From positions 1 through 16,401 of the forward strand of contig CALHIC010000570.1 in NCBI GenBank assembly GCA_938030845.1: a stretch of DNA of 16,401 bases, given 5' to 3'. Under the pieces are notes generated by a model that saw nothing but the letters and a program-made list of their open reading frames with translations, was not told where the DNA came from and made no database searches. Position 1 is the stretch's first letter. Every line of letters starts with the position of its first letter. Below are positions 6,590-12,746 of this stretch, piece by piece. The DNA is from an uncultured Oribacterium sp. (GTDB taxonomy: Bacteria; Bacillota; Clostridia; Lachnospirales; Lachnospiraceae). Both the position numbers and the translations under genes were made by a program.

Positions 6590-7084
6590 TTACTCTTCCA
6601 CTTCACCGATGCTAACGTGGTTTTCAAATCCTGTTTTGGTAAATTTTCTGGTATCCAGCTCCGGCATAAGCTCTGTAGTAATAATCTTTACCATCTCTTC
6701 AAACTTTGCCAAATCTTCCTTGCTGAAACGCTTCTTACAACGAGCTTCTACAGTCTTTACATAGCTGTAGGAAACATTGTAATAATCCCAAAATTTCTTC
6801 GTGGGACGAAGGTGGAACTCTCTTCGATCATTTTCATCCTGAATTTTCTCGATGTAGCCCTTCTGCACTAAGGCATTCACCTTATAAGCGGCATTAGGAG
6901 CGGAAATTCCCATCATAATGGCAAATTCCTGTACCGTCGGCTCTCCCAGAGCCTTGATACATTCAATGCTATAGCTTTCTACAGTGGTCAGACTGGCCTC
7001 TCTCTTTTCGAATTTCGCAAACACCTGCATATAAAAATAAATTCGAAACTTGTTGTACAACTCAATAATCGATTCACTAAACAT
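6590..7084 (-). CDS. MarR-family transcription regulator (possibly FabT-like)
   Basis: The 164-residue protein has the MarR layout. N-terminal dimer helices (about 1-45) come first, then a winged helix-turn-helix (about 48-105) with PTVQEFAIMMGISAPNAAYK as the DNA-reading helices and ENDRREFHLRPTKK as the wing. Long C-terminal helices with EARCKKRFSKEDLAKFEEMVK complete the dimer. The start at 7084 is preceded by AGAGAG. A perfect 15-base palindrome in its leader (7121-7135) suggests it represses its own gene. In streptococci a MarR-type repressor, FabT, controls the fatty-acid genes and sits beside them. Here the regulator lies directly downstream of the fab operon, so a FabT-like role is plausible, but I cannot see this palindrome at the acpP promoter. 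It has its own terminator. No ligand-binding residue identifies an inducer. Confidence 0.88.
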   Translation of the reverse strand: MFSESIIELYNKFRIYFYMQVFAKFEKREASLTTVESYSIECIKALGEPTVQEFAIMMGISAPNAAYKVNALVQKGYIEKIQDENDRREFHLRPTKKFWDYYNVSYSYVKTVEARCKKRFSKEDLAKFEEMVKIITTELMPELDTRKFTKTGFENHVSIGEVEE

Positions 7085-7120
7085 AGCATTCTCTCTTCTT
7101 GAAATAAATAAACTGTGACT

Positions 7121-7135
7121 TGTTAAACTTTAACA
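7121..7135. promoter_or_regulatory. Perfect palindrome, candidate MarR operator
   Basis: TGTTAAACTTTAACA is a perfect inverted repeat with 7-base arms around one central base. It lies 37 bases upstream of the marR start codon and downstream of the likely marR -10 box. Its size and symmetry suit a MarR-family dimer, so autoregulation by the adjacent gene is the simplest reading. No second copy is evident at the acpP promoter. Confidence 0.6.
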
Positions 7136-7159
7136 GAAAAACTTTCATTTGCCTATAGC

Positions 7160-7188
7160 TTATAAGGAATTTTTCTATAAAATTTCAA
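7160..7188 (-). promoter_or_regulatory. Likely promoter of marR, inside the arm of hairpin copy B
   Basis: On the minus strand TTGAAA (7183-7188) and TTATAA (7160-7165) are 17 bases apart. The -35 half and spacer fall in the outer end of the left arm of hairpin copy B, and the -10 box sits at or just past the arm boundary. Transcription would start near 7153, placing the palindrome at 7121-7135 within the early transcript. Confidence 0.4.
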
Positions 7189-7537
7189 CTGTTATTAATA
7201 AAATGATTTTATATAAGGGGTTTTAATGGTTATCTTCTGAACTCCGGTAGTGTTAAAGGATAATAAGCTACGCATTTCTGCGGTACAGCCTTCCTCTTCG
7301 GGCACGCTCCCGCTAACTTCGCCCTGCAGCGGACACTAAGCGAAAAACAGCAGTACCTTTGTTTTTCGCAAGTGCCGGCGGGCTCAGATTGCCCTCATCG
7401 GAAGCTGTACCACAGAAATGCTGTTCAATATCATGCTTCCCCTCCGCCGGTCTCAGAAGTTCAGAACAAGAACCATTAAAATAAGCCGGTAAATAAAATG
7501 CATTTCATTTAAGTCAGTTCAATTTATAGAAAAATCG
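7166..7537 (+). repeat. Long hairpin repeat, copy B (subtype 1 core, longest arms)
   Basis: The core at 7300-7394 matches copy A closely: GGGCACGCTCCCGCTA at the left end, GGCGGGCTCAGATTGCCC at the right, and the same GCGAAAAAC/GTTTTTCGC inner stem. The arms are unlike those of A but pair with each other over about 130 nt. Matching segments include GCATTTCTG.GGTACAGC (7272-7289) against its complement at 7404-7422, TCTGAACT (7236-7243) against AGTTCAGA (7458-7465), TTTTAATGGTT (7221-7231) against 7471-7481, and an outer ATTTTTCTATAAA (7169-7181) against TTTATAGAAAAAT (7523-7535). It lies between fabZ and marR, and its left arm contains part of the probable marR promoter. Confidence 0.8.
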
Positions 7538-7660
7538 AAGGATGAAGAGCCTCTTGCCGTTTCGTCGGTGTCGCAAAATGCACTCTAAATTTCTCTGATT
7601 CCTTTCTTCTTTCGGCACAACTTCAAAGCAACGCTCAGATCCCCCTAAAATTACTTCCTT
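7538..7660 (+). other. Gene-free spacer with a possible core remnant
   Basis: I see no gene, promoter or terminator in this spacer between hairpin copies B and C. CAACG followed by CTCAGATCCCCC (about 7629-7645) resembles the right end of the copy A core (CAACGGGCTCAGATTACCCC) with small deletions, so it may be a decayed fragment of the same repeat. Confidence 0.3.
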
Positions 7661-7903
7661 CGCTTTATGTACCGGTGGAAAAGAATGGTTCAAAGTTAGT
7701 CCGGGGTTTTCCCGCAGTGGAGGGTTGAAAGCGGGGTAATCTGAGCCCCCGGGTACTTGCTGAAAGCGAGCAGGGCGAAGCTTGAAGCTTAGTACCCCTG
7801 GTAGGCGAAGTTAGCGAGAGCGTGCCCCGCTTTCAGCTCTGCACTGCAGGAAAACCATTGCAACTATTATTGTAACTTCTTTTCCTCATTAGTGCATAAA
7901 GCC
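7661..7903 (-). repeat. Long hairpin repeat, copy C (subtype 2 core)
   Basis: The core at 7733-7828 is in the opposite orientation to copies A and B. Read on the minus strand it begins GGGGCACGCTCTCGCTA and ends GGGCTCAGATTACCCC. Its inner stem is GGTACT/AGTACC and its tip carries AAGCTTCAAGC...GCTTTCAGC instead of GCGAAAAAC. The arms pair over about 72 nt. GGTTTTCC and GCAGTG (7705-7719) and TTGAAAGC (7725-7732) match the complement of 7829-7855, and GCTTTATG (7662-7669) matches CATAAAGC (7895-7902). The right arm ends one base before the fabZ stop codon, so the hairpin begins where translation ends. No ordinary intrinsic terminator follows fabZ, and this element may serve as the 3' end structure of the fab operon. 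Confidence 0.8.
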
Positions 7904-8332
7904 CTACTGCACTGCAAAAGTCAATTCCGCCTTCACCACGGTCTTGCCATCCACCTTGGCTTCCGCCTCTCCTATTCCTACCGGGCCTTTTCTATTCACT
8001 ACTCGGCAGCTAAGCTCCAGTACATCTCCCGGACGAACCTGTTTTTTAAACTTACAGTTCTTGATTCCTCCAAAAAGAGCAATCTTTCCTTTATTTTCCG
8101 GAAGGGCCAGAAGAGCTACTGCCCCGGTCTGTGCCAAAGCTTCCACAATCAAAACCCCGGGCATTACCGGATAGGAGGGAAAATGCCCCTGAAAGAAGGG
8201 TTCATTGATAGTAACGCATTTCTTTGCCACCGCAAATTCTCCCGCTTCGTAGTCTTGAACTTCGTCAATCAACAAAAAAGGATAGCGATGGGGAATGATG
8301 GCTTTGATTTCTTCAATGTTTAACTTAGGCAT
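7904..8332 (-). CDS. fabZ: 3-hydroxyacyl-ACP dehydratase FabZ
   Basis: FabZ removes water from 3-hydroxyacyl-ACP to give the trans-2-enoyl-ACP that FabK reduces. The 142-residue chain is the normal length for this hot-dog-fold enzyme. It starts with the typical IKAIIPHRYPFLLIDEV. The catalytic pair is visible in FFQGHFPSYPVMPGVLIVEALAQ: His50 and Glu64. No second hot-dog or FabA-type isomerase feature is present. GAGGAGGT lies seven bases before the ATG. It is the last gene of the fatty-acid operon. It is separated from fabF by 294 bases holding hairpin copy D and a terminator-like hairpin, so its expression may be lower than, or separately tuned from, the upstream genes. Hairpin copy C abuts its stop codon. 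Confidence 0.97.
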   Translation of the reverse strand: MPKLNIEEIKAIIPHRYPFLLIDEVQDYEAGEFAVAKKCVTINEPFFQGHFPSYPVMPGVLIVEALAQTGAVALLALPENKGKIALFGGIKNCKFKKQVRPGDVLELSCRVVNRKGPVGIGEAEAKVDGKTVVKAELTFAVQ

Positions 8333-8345
8333 ATTGACCTCCTCT

Positions 8346-8380
8346 AAAAAAATTCCATCGGCAGTTTCCCCGCCGATGGA
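8346..8380 (-). terminator. Terminator-like hairpin just upstream of fabZ
   Basis: On the minus strand TCCATCGGC pairs perfectly with GCCGATGGA (9 bp, 9-base loop GGGGAAACT), followed after one base by seven Ts. It ends only a few bases before the fabZ ribosome site, so it would act as an intrinsic terminator or attenuator between fabF and fabZ. The outer arm of hairpin copy D overlaps its 5' half, allowing a competing fold. Confidence 0.65.
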
Positions 8381-8628
8381 GTTCGTATTGAAGATGGAAC
8401 TGCTAAAATAACTTAAAGTGGCTTTTCGGCTGTATAGCTTTAAAATACGGGTAGTCTGAGCCCGCCGGTACTTGCTGAAAGCGAGTGTAGCGAAGCTTGA
8501 AGCTTAGTACTGCTGCAGGGCGAGGCTAGCGGGAGCGTGCCCGAATTTAAAGCTATACAGCAGAAGAAAGCCAAGTTTAATTTAACAGTTCCATCTTACT
8601 ATTCGTTTACTGCATTGTCGGGGAAACT
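8363..8628 (-). repeat. Long hairpin repeat, copy D (subtype 2 core) between fabF and fabZ
   Basis: The core at 8448-8543 has the same orientation as copy C. Read on the minus strand it begins CGGGCACGCTCCCGCTA and ends GCGGGCTCAGACTACCCG. The inner stem is GTACT/AGTAC and the tip AAGCTTCAAGC...GCTTTCAGC, as in C. The arms pair over about 80 nt: GCTGTATAGCTTTAAA (8429-8444) against TTTAAAGCTATACAGC (8546-8561), AAGATGGAACTG (8391-8402) against CAGTTCCATCTT (8586-8597), and outer AGTTTCCCCG (8363-8372) against CGGGGAAACT (8619-8628). The outer right arm reaches the fabF stop codon. Inside the fab operon this structure would appear in the mRNA between fabF and fabZ. Confidence 0.82.
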
Positions 8629-9862
8629 ACTCTGCTTTTCCGAAGATCAGAGTGGCATTATGACCGCCGAAGCCTAAGGAATTGGAAAGGCTGTAATGCA
8701 GTTCCTGCTTTCTTCCCTGATTTGGTACATAATCCAAATCCAGCTCCTCATCCTTTACCTGATAATTCATGGTAGCGGGTACAAAGCTATCCTTCAAAGC
8801 CAGCACGGAGAAGATGGCCTCTACTGCTCCTGCGCCACCCAAAAGATGGCCGGTCATGGACTTGGTGGAAGATACGGGAATAGAGTAAGCTCTCTCTCCA
8901 AAAACCGTCTTGATGGCGGTGGTTTCTCCCTTATCATTTAAATTGGTGGAGGTACCGTGGGCATTGATGTAGTCAATCTTTTCAGGAGCAAGATTGGCAT
9001 CTTTTAAAGCCAGCTTCATGCAGTCTGCTCCCCCTTCTCCATTTGGAGCCGGGGAGGTAATGTGGAAGGCATCACAGTTGGCACCGTAGCCCAGCACTTC
9101 TCCGTAAATCTTTGCTCCTCTCTTTAGAGCGTGCTCTCTTTCCTCCAGCACTAAAATGCCGGCACCCTCTCCCATCACGAAACCGGAACGCTCTTTATCG
9201 AAGGGAATAGAGCCTCTGCTCACTTCACTGGCCTGAGAAAGAGCCTTCATACTGGAAAATCCGCCGATCCCCAGTTCGGAAATGGTGGCCTCGGTTCCTC
9301 CGCAAACCATAGCAGTTTCGTAACCGTCTCTGATTCTATGGAAGGCATCTCCGATGGCATTGGAGCCGCCTGCACAGGCAGTTACCGGGCAAATGCACAT
9401 TCCCTTTAAATGATGGCGAATGGCAATTTCCGCCGCCGCCATATTGGAAATGGACATGGGGATAAAGAAGGGATTTACACGCTCAAAGCCCTTGGAAGCG
9501 CCACGAGTATGCTCTGCTTCAATGGTTTGTAAGCCACCGATTCCGCTGGAAACGATACAGCCGATTTCTTCCTCAGGAAGCGTTCCCACAATCCCACTGT
9601 CCTTTACCGCCTCCTCTGCTGCCCACATGGCAAACTGGGTGAAGCGGGACATATGTTTTAAATCTCTTTTATCAAAAACGGTCTCCGGATGAAAATCCTT
9701 TACTTCTCCGGCTAAGTGAATGCTGAAGTCCTCTGCCGGAAAGGCGGTAATGGGGCCAATGCCCACCTTTCCCTCCTGAATTCCCTGCCAGCTTTCAGCA
9801 ACGGAATTTCCGGTGGGATTCACTGTTCCTAATCCGGTAATTACAACGCGTCTTCTCTCCAT
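8627..9862 (-). CDS. fabF: 3-oxoacyl-ACP synthase II FabF
   Basis: FabF condenses malonyl-ACP with a growing acyl-ACP, the main elongation step. From the ATG at 9862 there are 411 residues and the active-site cysteine falls at C163 (VTACAGGSNAIGDA), its standard number in FabF, which supports this start. Upstream in-frame TTG (9886) and ATG (9880) add up to eight residues without family support; GGAG lies about 12 bases before 9862, a long spacing. The other catalytic residues are H302 (INAHGTSTNLNDKGE) and H339 (SSTKSMTGHLLGGAG). The thiolase fold is complete, and the C-terminal NSLGFGGHNATLIF is typical. The gene follows fabG after 125 bases that hold short degenerate repeats. Hairpin copy D begins at its stop codon. 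Confidence 0.97.
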   Translation of the reverse strand: MERRRVVITGLGTVNPTGNSVAESWQGIQEGKVGIGPITAFPAEDFSIHLAGEVKDFHPETVFDKRDLKHMSRFTQFAMWAAEEAVKDSGIVGTLPEEEIGCIVSSGIGGLQTIEAEHTRGASKGFERVNPFFIPMSISNMAAAEIAIRHHLKGMCICPVTACAGGSNAIGDAFHRIRDGYETAMVCGGTEATISELGIGGFSSMKALSQASEVSRGSIPFDKERSGFVMGEGAGILVLEEREHALKRGAKIYGEVLGYGANCDAFHITSPAPNGEGGADCMKLALKDANLAPEKIDYINAHGTSTNLNDKGETTAIKTVFGERAYSIPVSSTKSMTGHLLGGAGAVEAIFSVLALKDSFVPATMNYQVKDEELDLDYVPNQGRKQELHYSLSNSLGFGGHNATLIFGKAE

Positions 9863-9889
9863 AGTATTCTTTTTCTCCATTTCCAATCA

Positions 9890-9951
9890 AGATTGCACTC
9901 TAGATTTGCACTCTGTTTTTACAAACTATATCTTCCTCTAGATTGTCACTC
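9890..9951. repeat. Three degenerate 12-13 base direct repeats between fabG and fabF
   Basis: AGATTGCACTCT (9890-9901), AGATTTGCACTCT (9902-9914) and AGATTGTCACTC (9940-9951) are near copies in the same direction, the first two adjacent. ACCACTCTATAG and TTACTCTA just beyond look like weaker echoes. They fill much of the 125-base fabG-fabF gap. They could be a slippage product or repeated binding sites; no function is evident. Confidence 0.45.
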
Positions 9952-9987
9952 ATAGTTTCTTTCTATGTTACCACTCTATAGCTTACT

Positions 9988-10734
9988 CTACATTCCCATG
10001 CCGCCATCTACCAAGAGGGTTTCTCCTGTAATATAGCGAGATTCTCTCTTTGCAAAAAAGGCTACCGCATTTGCCACATCTTCTCCGGTACCAAAGGTTT
10101 TCATAGGAATATTCCGTAGCATCTCTTCCTTTACCGCTTCCGGTAGACTTTCCGTCATTTTCGTATCAATAAAGCCGGGACAAACCACATTGACTGTCAC
10201 ATTTCTTCCTGCCAGCTCCTGGGCAAGGCACTTGGACATACCGATAAGCCCCGCCTTGGAAGCCGCATAATTACTCTGTCCCACATTTCCGTGAACCCCT
10301 ACAATGCTGGAAATCTGAATGATTCTGCCGTAACGCTTTTTCATCATCAGCTTCCCTACCGCTTTGGAAAACAAGAAAGCTCCCCGAAGGTTGGCATCCA
10401 GTACTTCATCAAAGTCTTCCGAAGACATTTTAAGAAAAAGATTGTCTTTTGTGATTCCTGCATTGTTCACCAAAACCGCAATTTCAGAAAAACGAGCGGT
10501 GGCTTCCGCCACAATCCTTTCCACATCCTCTTCCTTCTTAACATCACCCTGGCAAAGGAGGGTTTCCACGGAAGGGTAGCTTTTATGAATTTCCTCTTCT
10601 ACAGCCCTGGCTGCCGCTTCATTTCCGGCATAGTGGAGCACCACATTTCTTCCCTCCGCCGCCATTTTCAAAGCAATCGCACTACCAATGCCTCCGCTGG
10701 CACCTGTAACCAGACAAGTCTCTCTTTCCGCCAT
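9988..10734 (-). CDS. fabG: 3-oxoacyl-ACP reductase FabG
   Basis: FabG reduces the 3-oxoacyl-ACP made by FabF/FabH with NADPH. The 248-residue chain is a short-chain dehydrogenase of normal length. The cofactor loop is VTGASGGIG (residues 9-17), followed by the NNAG motif (90-93). The catalytic set is N114, a serine in QISSIVG (142/143), Y156 and K160 (NYAASK). CPGFIDTKMT is the usual segment after the active site, and the C-terminus GETLLVDGGMGM is typical FabG. AAGGAAGG precedes the ATG. The gap from fabD is 118 bases and contains only a weak AAAGGA/TCCTTT inverted repeat. Position between fabD and fabF matches the standard Gram-positive cluster. Confidence 0.97.
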   Translation of the reverse strand: MAERETCLVTGASGGIGSAIALKMAAEGRNVVLHYAGNEAAARAVEEEIHKSYPSVETLLCQGDVKKEEDVERIVAEATARFSEIAVLVNNAGITKDNLFLKMSSEDFDEVLDANLRGAFLFSKAVGKLMMKKRYGRIIQISSIVGVHGNVGQSNYAASKAGLIGMSKCLAQELAGRNVTVNVVCPGFIDTKMTESLPEAVKEEMLRNIPMKTFGTGEDVANAVAFFAKRESRYITGETLLVDGGMGM

Positions 10735-10852
10735 CTTCCTTCCTTTCTATCCATTACGCCTTGTACATTCAAAGGATAGTCCTTTCTATTGTTCCCTCTT
10801 TACTCTTGTTGAAAGGCTTATCCCTTTTTTCTTTGCTTTCCAGAGCCGGAAT

Positions 10853-11791
10853 CTAAGCTTTTTTACTCTCTAAAAATGCTTCCAGCTCTTCTTTATTTTC
10901 CAAGCTTACTACTTCGAAATCTTCGATGCCCATATCCTTGGCAGTCTTCTTTAAGAAGCCGGAAATGGTCTTTCCCGGGCCGATTTCCACAAAGTTTCTC
11001 ACCCCAAGCTCCAGAAGTCTTCTAAGATCCTCTTCCATACGCACCGGCTTTTGTACCTGTTCCACCAAAAGCTCCGGAACGCTTGGATCTCCCTCCTGTC
11101 TTTCTCTTCCTAAGAAGTTATGAAGCACAGGGCAAGTTCCCTCTTGGAAAGTAATCCCTTTAAAATACTCCCGCAGTGCTTCTCCCGCGCTTTTCATAAA
11201 AGAGGTATGGAAGGGGCCGGAAACCTTTAAAGGAATCGCCTTCTTGGCCCCTGACTCCAAAGCCAGTTTGGATGCCTCTTCTACAGCCTTCTTTTCTCCG
11301 CCGATAACGATTTGTCCCGGGCAGTTTAAGTTACAAAGGCTCACAGCGCCTCCCACTTCCTTGCATACCTTGTCCAAAGCTTCCTCGGACATCCCGAGGA
11401 TGGCCGCCATGGAGGATTCGATTCCCTTGGAGGCTTCTTCCATTTTCTTACCACGGAAGGCTACCATTTCCACCGCCGTCTTTGCGGAAAATACGGAAGC
11501 CGCTTCCAGTGCGGAGTATTCTCCCAGGGAAAGGCCCAGCGTATAGTCGGGCTTAATTCCATTTTCCCGTAAAACCGCTGTCATACCGCAGGCAAATGCC
11601 ACAAGAGCGGGCTGGGTATAACGGGTTTCATTGATTTTTCCTTCAGGATCCTCGAAGGAGAGCGTCTTTACATCAAAGTCCAGCTCCGCCTCGTCATAGG
11701 CCTTACGAAAGGCGGGGAAGGCTTCATATAAGTCCTTTCCCATTCCCTTAACCTGACTTCCCTGTCCTGCATATAAAAATGCTGTCTTCAT
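10853..11791 (-). CDS. fabD: Malonyl-CoA:ACP transacylase FabD
   Basis: FabD moves malonyl from CoA to ACP, supplying the extender unit. The protein has 312 residues, the usual length. It opens with FLYAGQGSQVKGMG. The acyl-carrying serine is in GLSLGEYSAL (S88), the binding arginine in AFRGKKM (R113), and the catalytic histidine in SGPFHTSFM (H195). NFVEIGPGKT near the C-terminus is also typical. AAGGAGG precedes the ATG with ideal spacing. The start lies nine bases after the fabK stop, so its ribosome site overlaps the end of fabK and the two are probably translationally coupled. It stands between fabK and fabG as in streptococcal fab clusters. Confidence 0.97.
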   Translation of the reverse strand: MKTAFLYAGQGSQVKGMGKDLYEAFPAFRKAYDEAELDFDVKTLSFEDPEGKINETRYTQPALVAFACGMTAVLRENGIKPDYTLGLSLGEYSALEAASVFSAKTAVEMVAFRGKKMEEASKGIESSMAAILGMSEEALDKVCKEVGGAVSLCNLNCPGQIVIGGEKKAVEEASKLALESGAKKAIPLKVSGPFHTSFMKSAGEALREYFKGITFQEGTCPVLHNFLGRERQEGDPSVPELLVEQVQKPVRMEEDLRRLLELGVRNFVEIGPGKTISGFLKKTAKDMGIEDFEVVSLENKEELEAFLESKKA

Positions 11792-11800
11792 CTTTCCTCC

Positions 11801-12718
11801 TTATGAAATCCCGGGAATTCCCCGGCAAATATCCGCTAAAATCTCCGCCACCGGACGAATCTTGGTAACCTGTCCGCAGGTCTGCCCGGCCATGAGGGAA
11901 CCGGTTTTGGTATCTCCGTCAAAAACCGCCCTACGAAGGGAGCCCAGAGTGAACTTTTCCAGTTCCATCTTATCCGCTCCCGCCTTTTCCTGGCTTAGGT
12001 ATTCCCTACTCATCTGATTCTTTAAAACTCGTACAGGTACACCGGCAATTCTTCCGGTTACGATGGTATCGGATCCGGAGGCCTTCAGTACCGCCTCCTT
12101 ATAATTTTCATGGATGGGACATTCCTCCGCCGCCAAAAGGGCAGTTCCAATCTGAGCGCCGCAGGCTCCTAAAGTAAGCACTGCCTGCATTTGCCGATTA
12201 TCCGCAACACCTCCTGCTGCAATCACCGGAATGGAAACCGCATCCACGGTCTGAGGCACCAAGGTCATGGTGGTCATTTCTCCGATATGGCCTCCGGACT
12301 CACAGCCCTCCGCAATTACCGCATCCGCTCCCAGCTTTTCCAGTCTTTTCGCCAAGATAGGAGCCGGCACCACGGGAATCACCTTGATTCCCACCGCCTT
12401 AAAGGCTTCCATGTAAATGCCGGGATTTCCGGCTCCGGTGGTTACCACAGGTACCTTTTCCTCAATGCAGATTTCCACCATCTTATCGGTTTCCGGATTC
12501 ATCAGCATAAGATTTACCCCAAAGGGCTTGTCGGTTCTTTCCCGAAGGATGTGGATTTCCTTCCGAAGACCCTCCGCCTCTCGAATGCCTCCTGTACCAA
12601 TTAATCCCAGGGCTCCCGCGTCGGAGCAAGCCGCCGCAAAAGCTCCTGTGGCAATATTGGCCATTCCTCCCTGAATAATGGGGTAACGAATTCCTAACAT
12701 CTCCTGTAATCCGGTCAT
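11801..12718 (-). CDS. fabK: FMN-dependent enoyl-ACP reductase II FabK
   Basis: FabK reduces trans-2-enoyl-ACP, the last step of each cycle, using FMN and NAD(P)H. The 305-residue chain is a TIM-barrel flavoprotein of the nitronate monooxygenase superfamily. It shows the FabK pattern: YPIIQGGMANIATG at the N-terminus, GVNLML, and EGCESGGHIGEMTTMTLVPQ with the family His (H144). Phosphate-binding IPVIAAGGVAD and GAQIGTALL follow. The setting inside a complete fab operon makes a nitronate monooxygenase role unlikely. FabK is not inhibited by triclosan, so an organism relying on it should tolerate that compound; whether fabI exists elsewhere is unknown. AAGGAGAG precedes the ATG. It follows fabH after 28 bases. 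Confidence 0.95.
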   Translation of the reverse strand: MTGLQEMLGIRYPIIQGGMANIATGAFAAACSDAGALGLIGTGGIREAEGLRKEIHILRERTDKPFGVNLMLMNPETDKMVEICIEEKVPVVTTGAGNPGIYMEAFKAVGIKVIPVVPAPILAKRLEKLGADAVIAEGCESGGHIGEMTTMTLVPQTVDAVSIPVIAAGGVADNRQMQAVLTLGACGAQIGTALLAAEECPIHENYKEAVLKASGSDTIVTGRIAGVPVRVLKNQMSREYLSQEKAGADKMELEKFTLGSLRRAVFDGDTKTGSLMAGQTCGQVTKIRPVAEILADICRGIPGIS

Positions 12719-12746
12719 ATTCTCTCCTTAATTTCCTTTACTTTCT

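Noticed and set aside
7661..7903. Ordinary intrinsic terminator after fabZ
   Set aside because: The hairpin is far longer than a terminator, and no U tract directly follows a GC stem; it is described instead as copy C of the repeat.
92..8543. CRISPR array
   Set aside because: The cores are about 96 nt, far apart, in both orientations and separated by genes; no regular spacers or cas genes are present.
92..8543. Group II intron or insertion sequence remnants
   Set aside because: No domain V-like hairpin, reverse transcriptase, transposase or conserved terminal inverted repeat is present; the arms differ in every copy.
8333..8626. A degraded accB between fabF and fabZ
   Set aside because: No frame with a biotin-attachment MKM motif was seen; the gap is accounted for by hairpin copy D and the terminator-like hairpin.
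11801..12718. Nitronate monooxygenase instead of FabK
   Set aside because: The fold is shared, but the GCESGGHIGEMTT segment and the position inside a full fab operon favour FabK.
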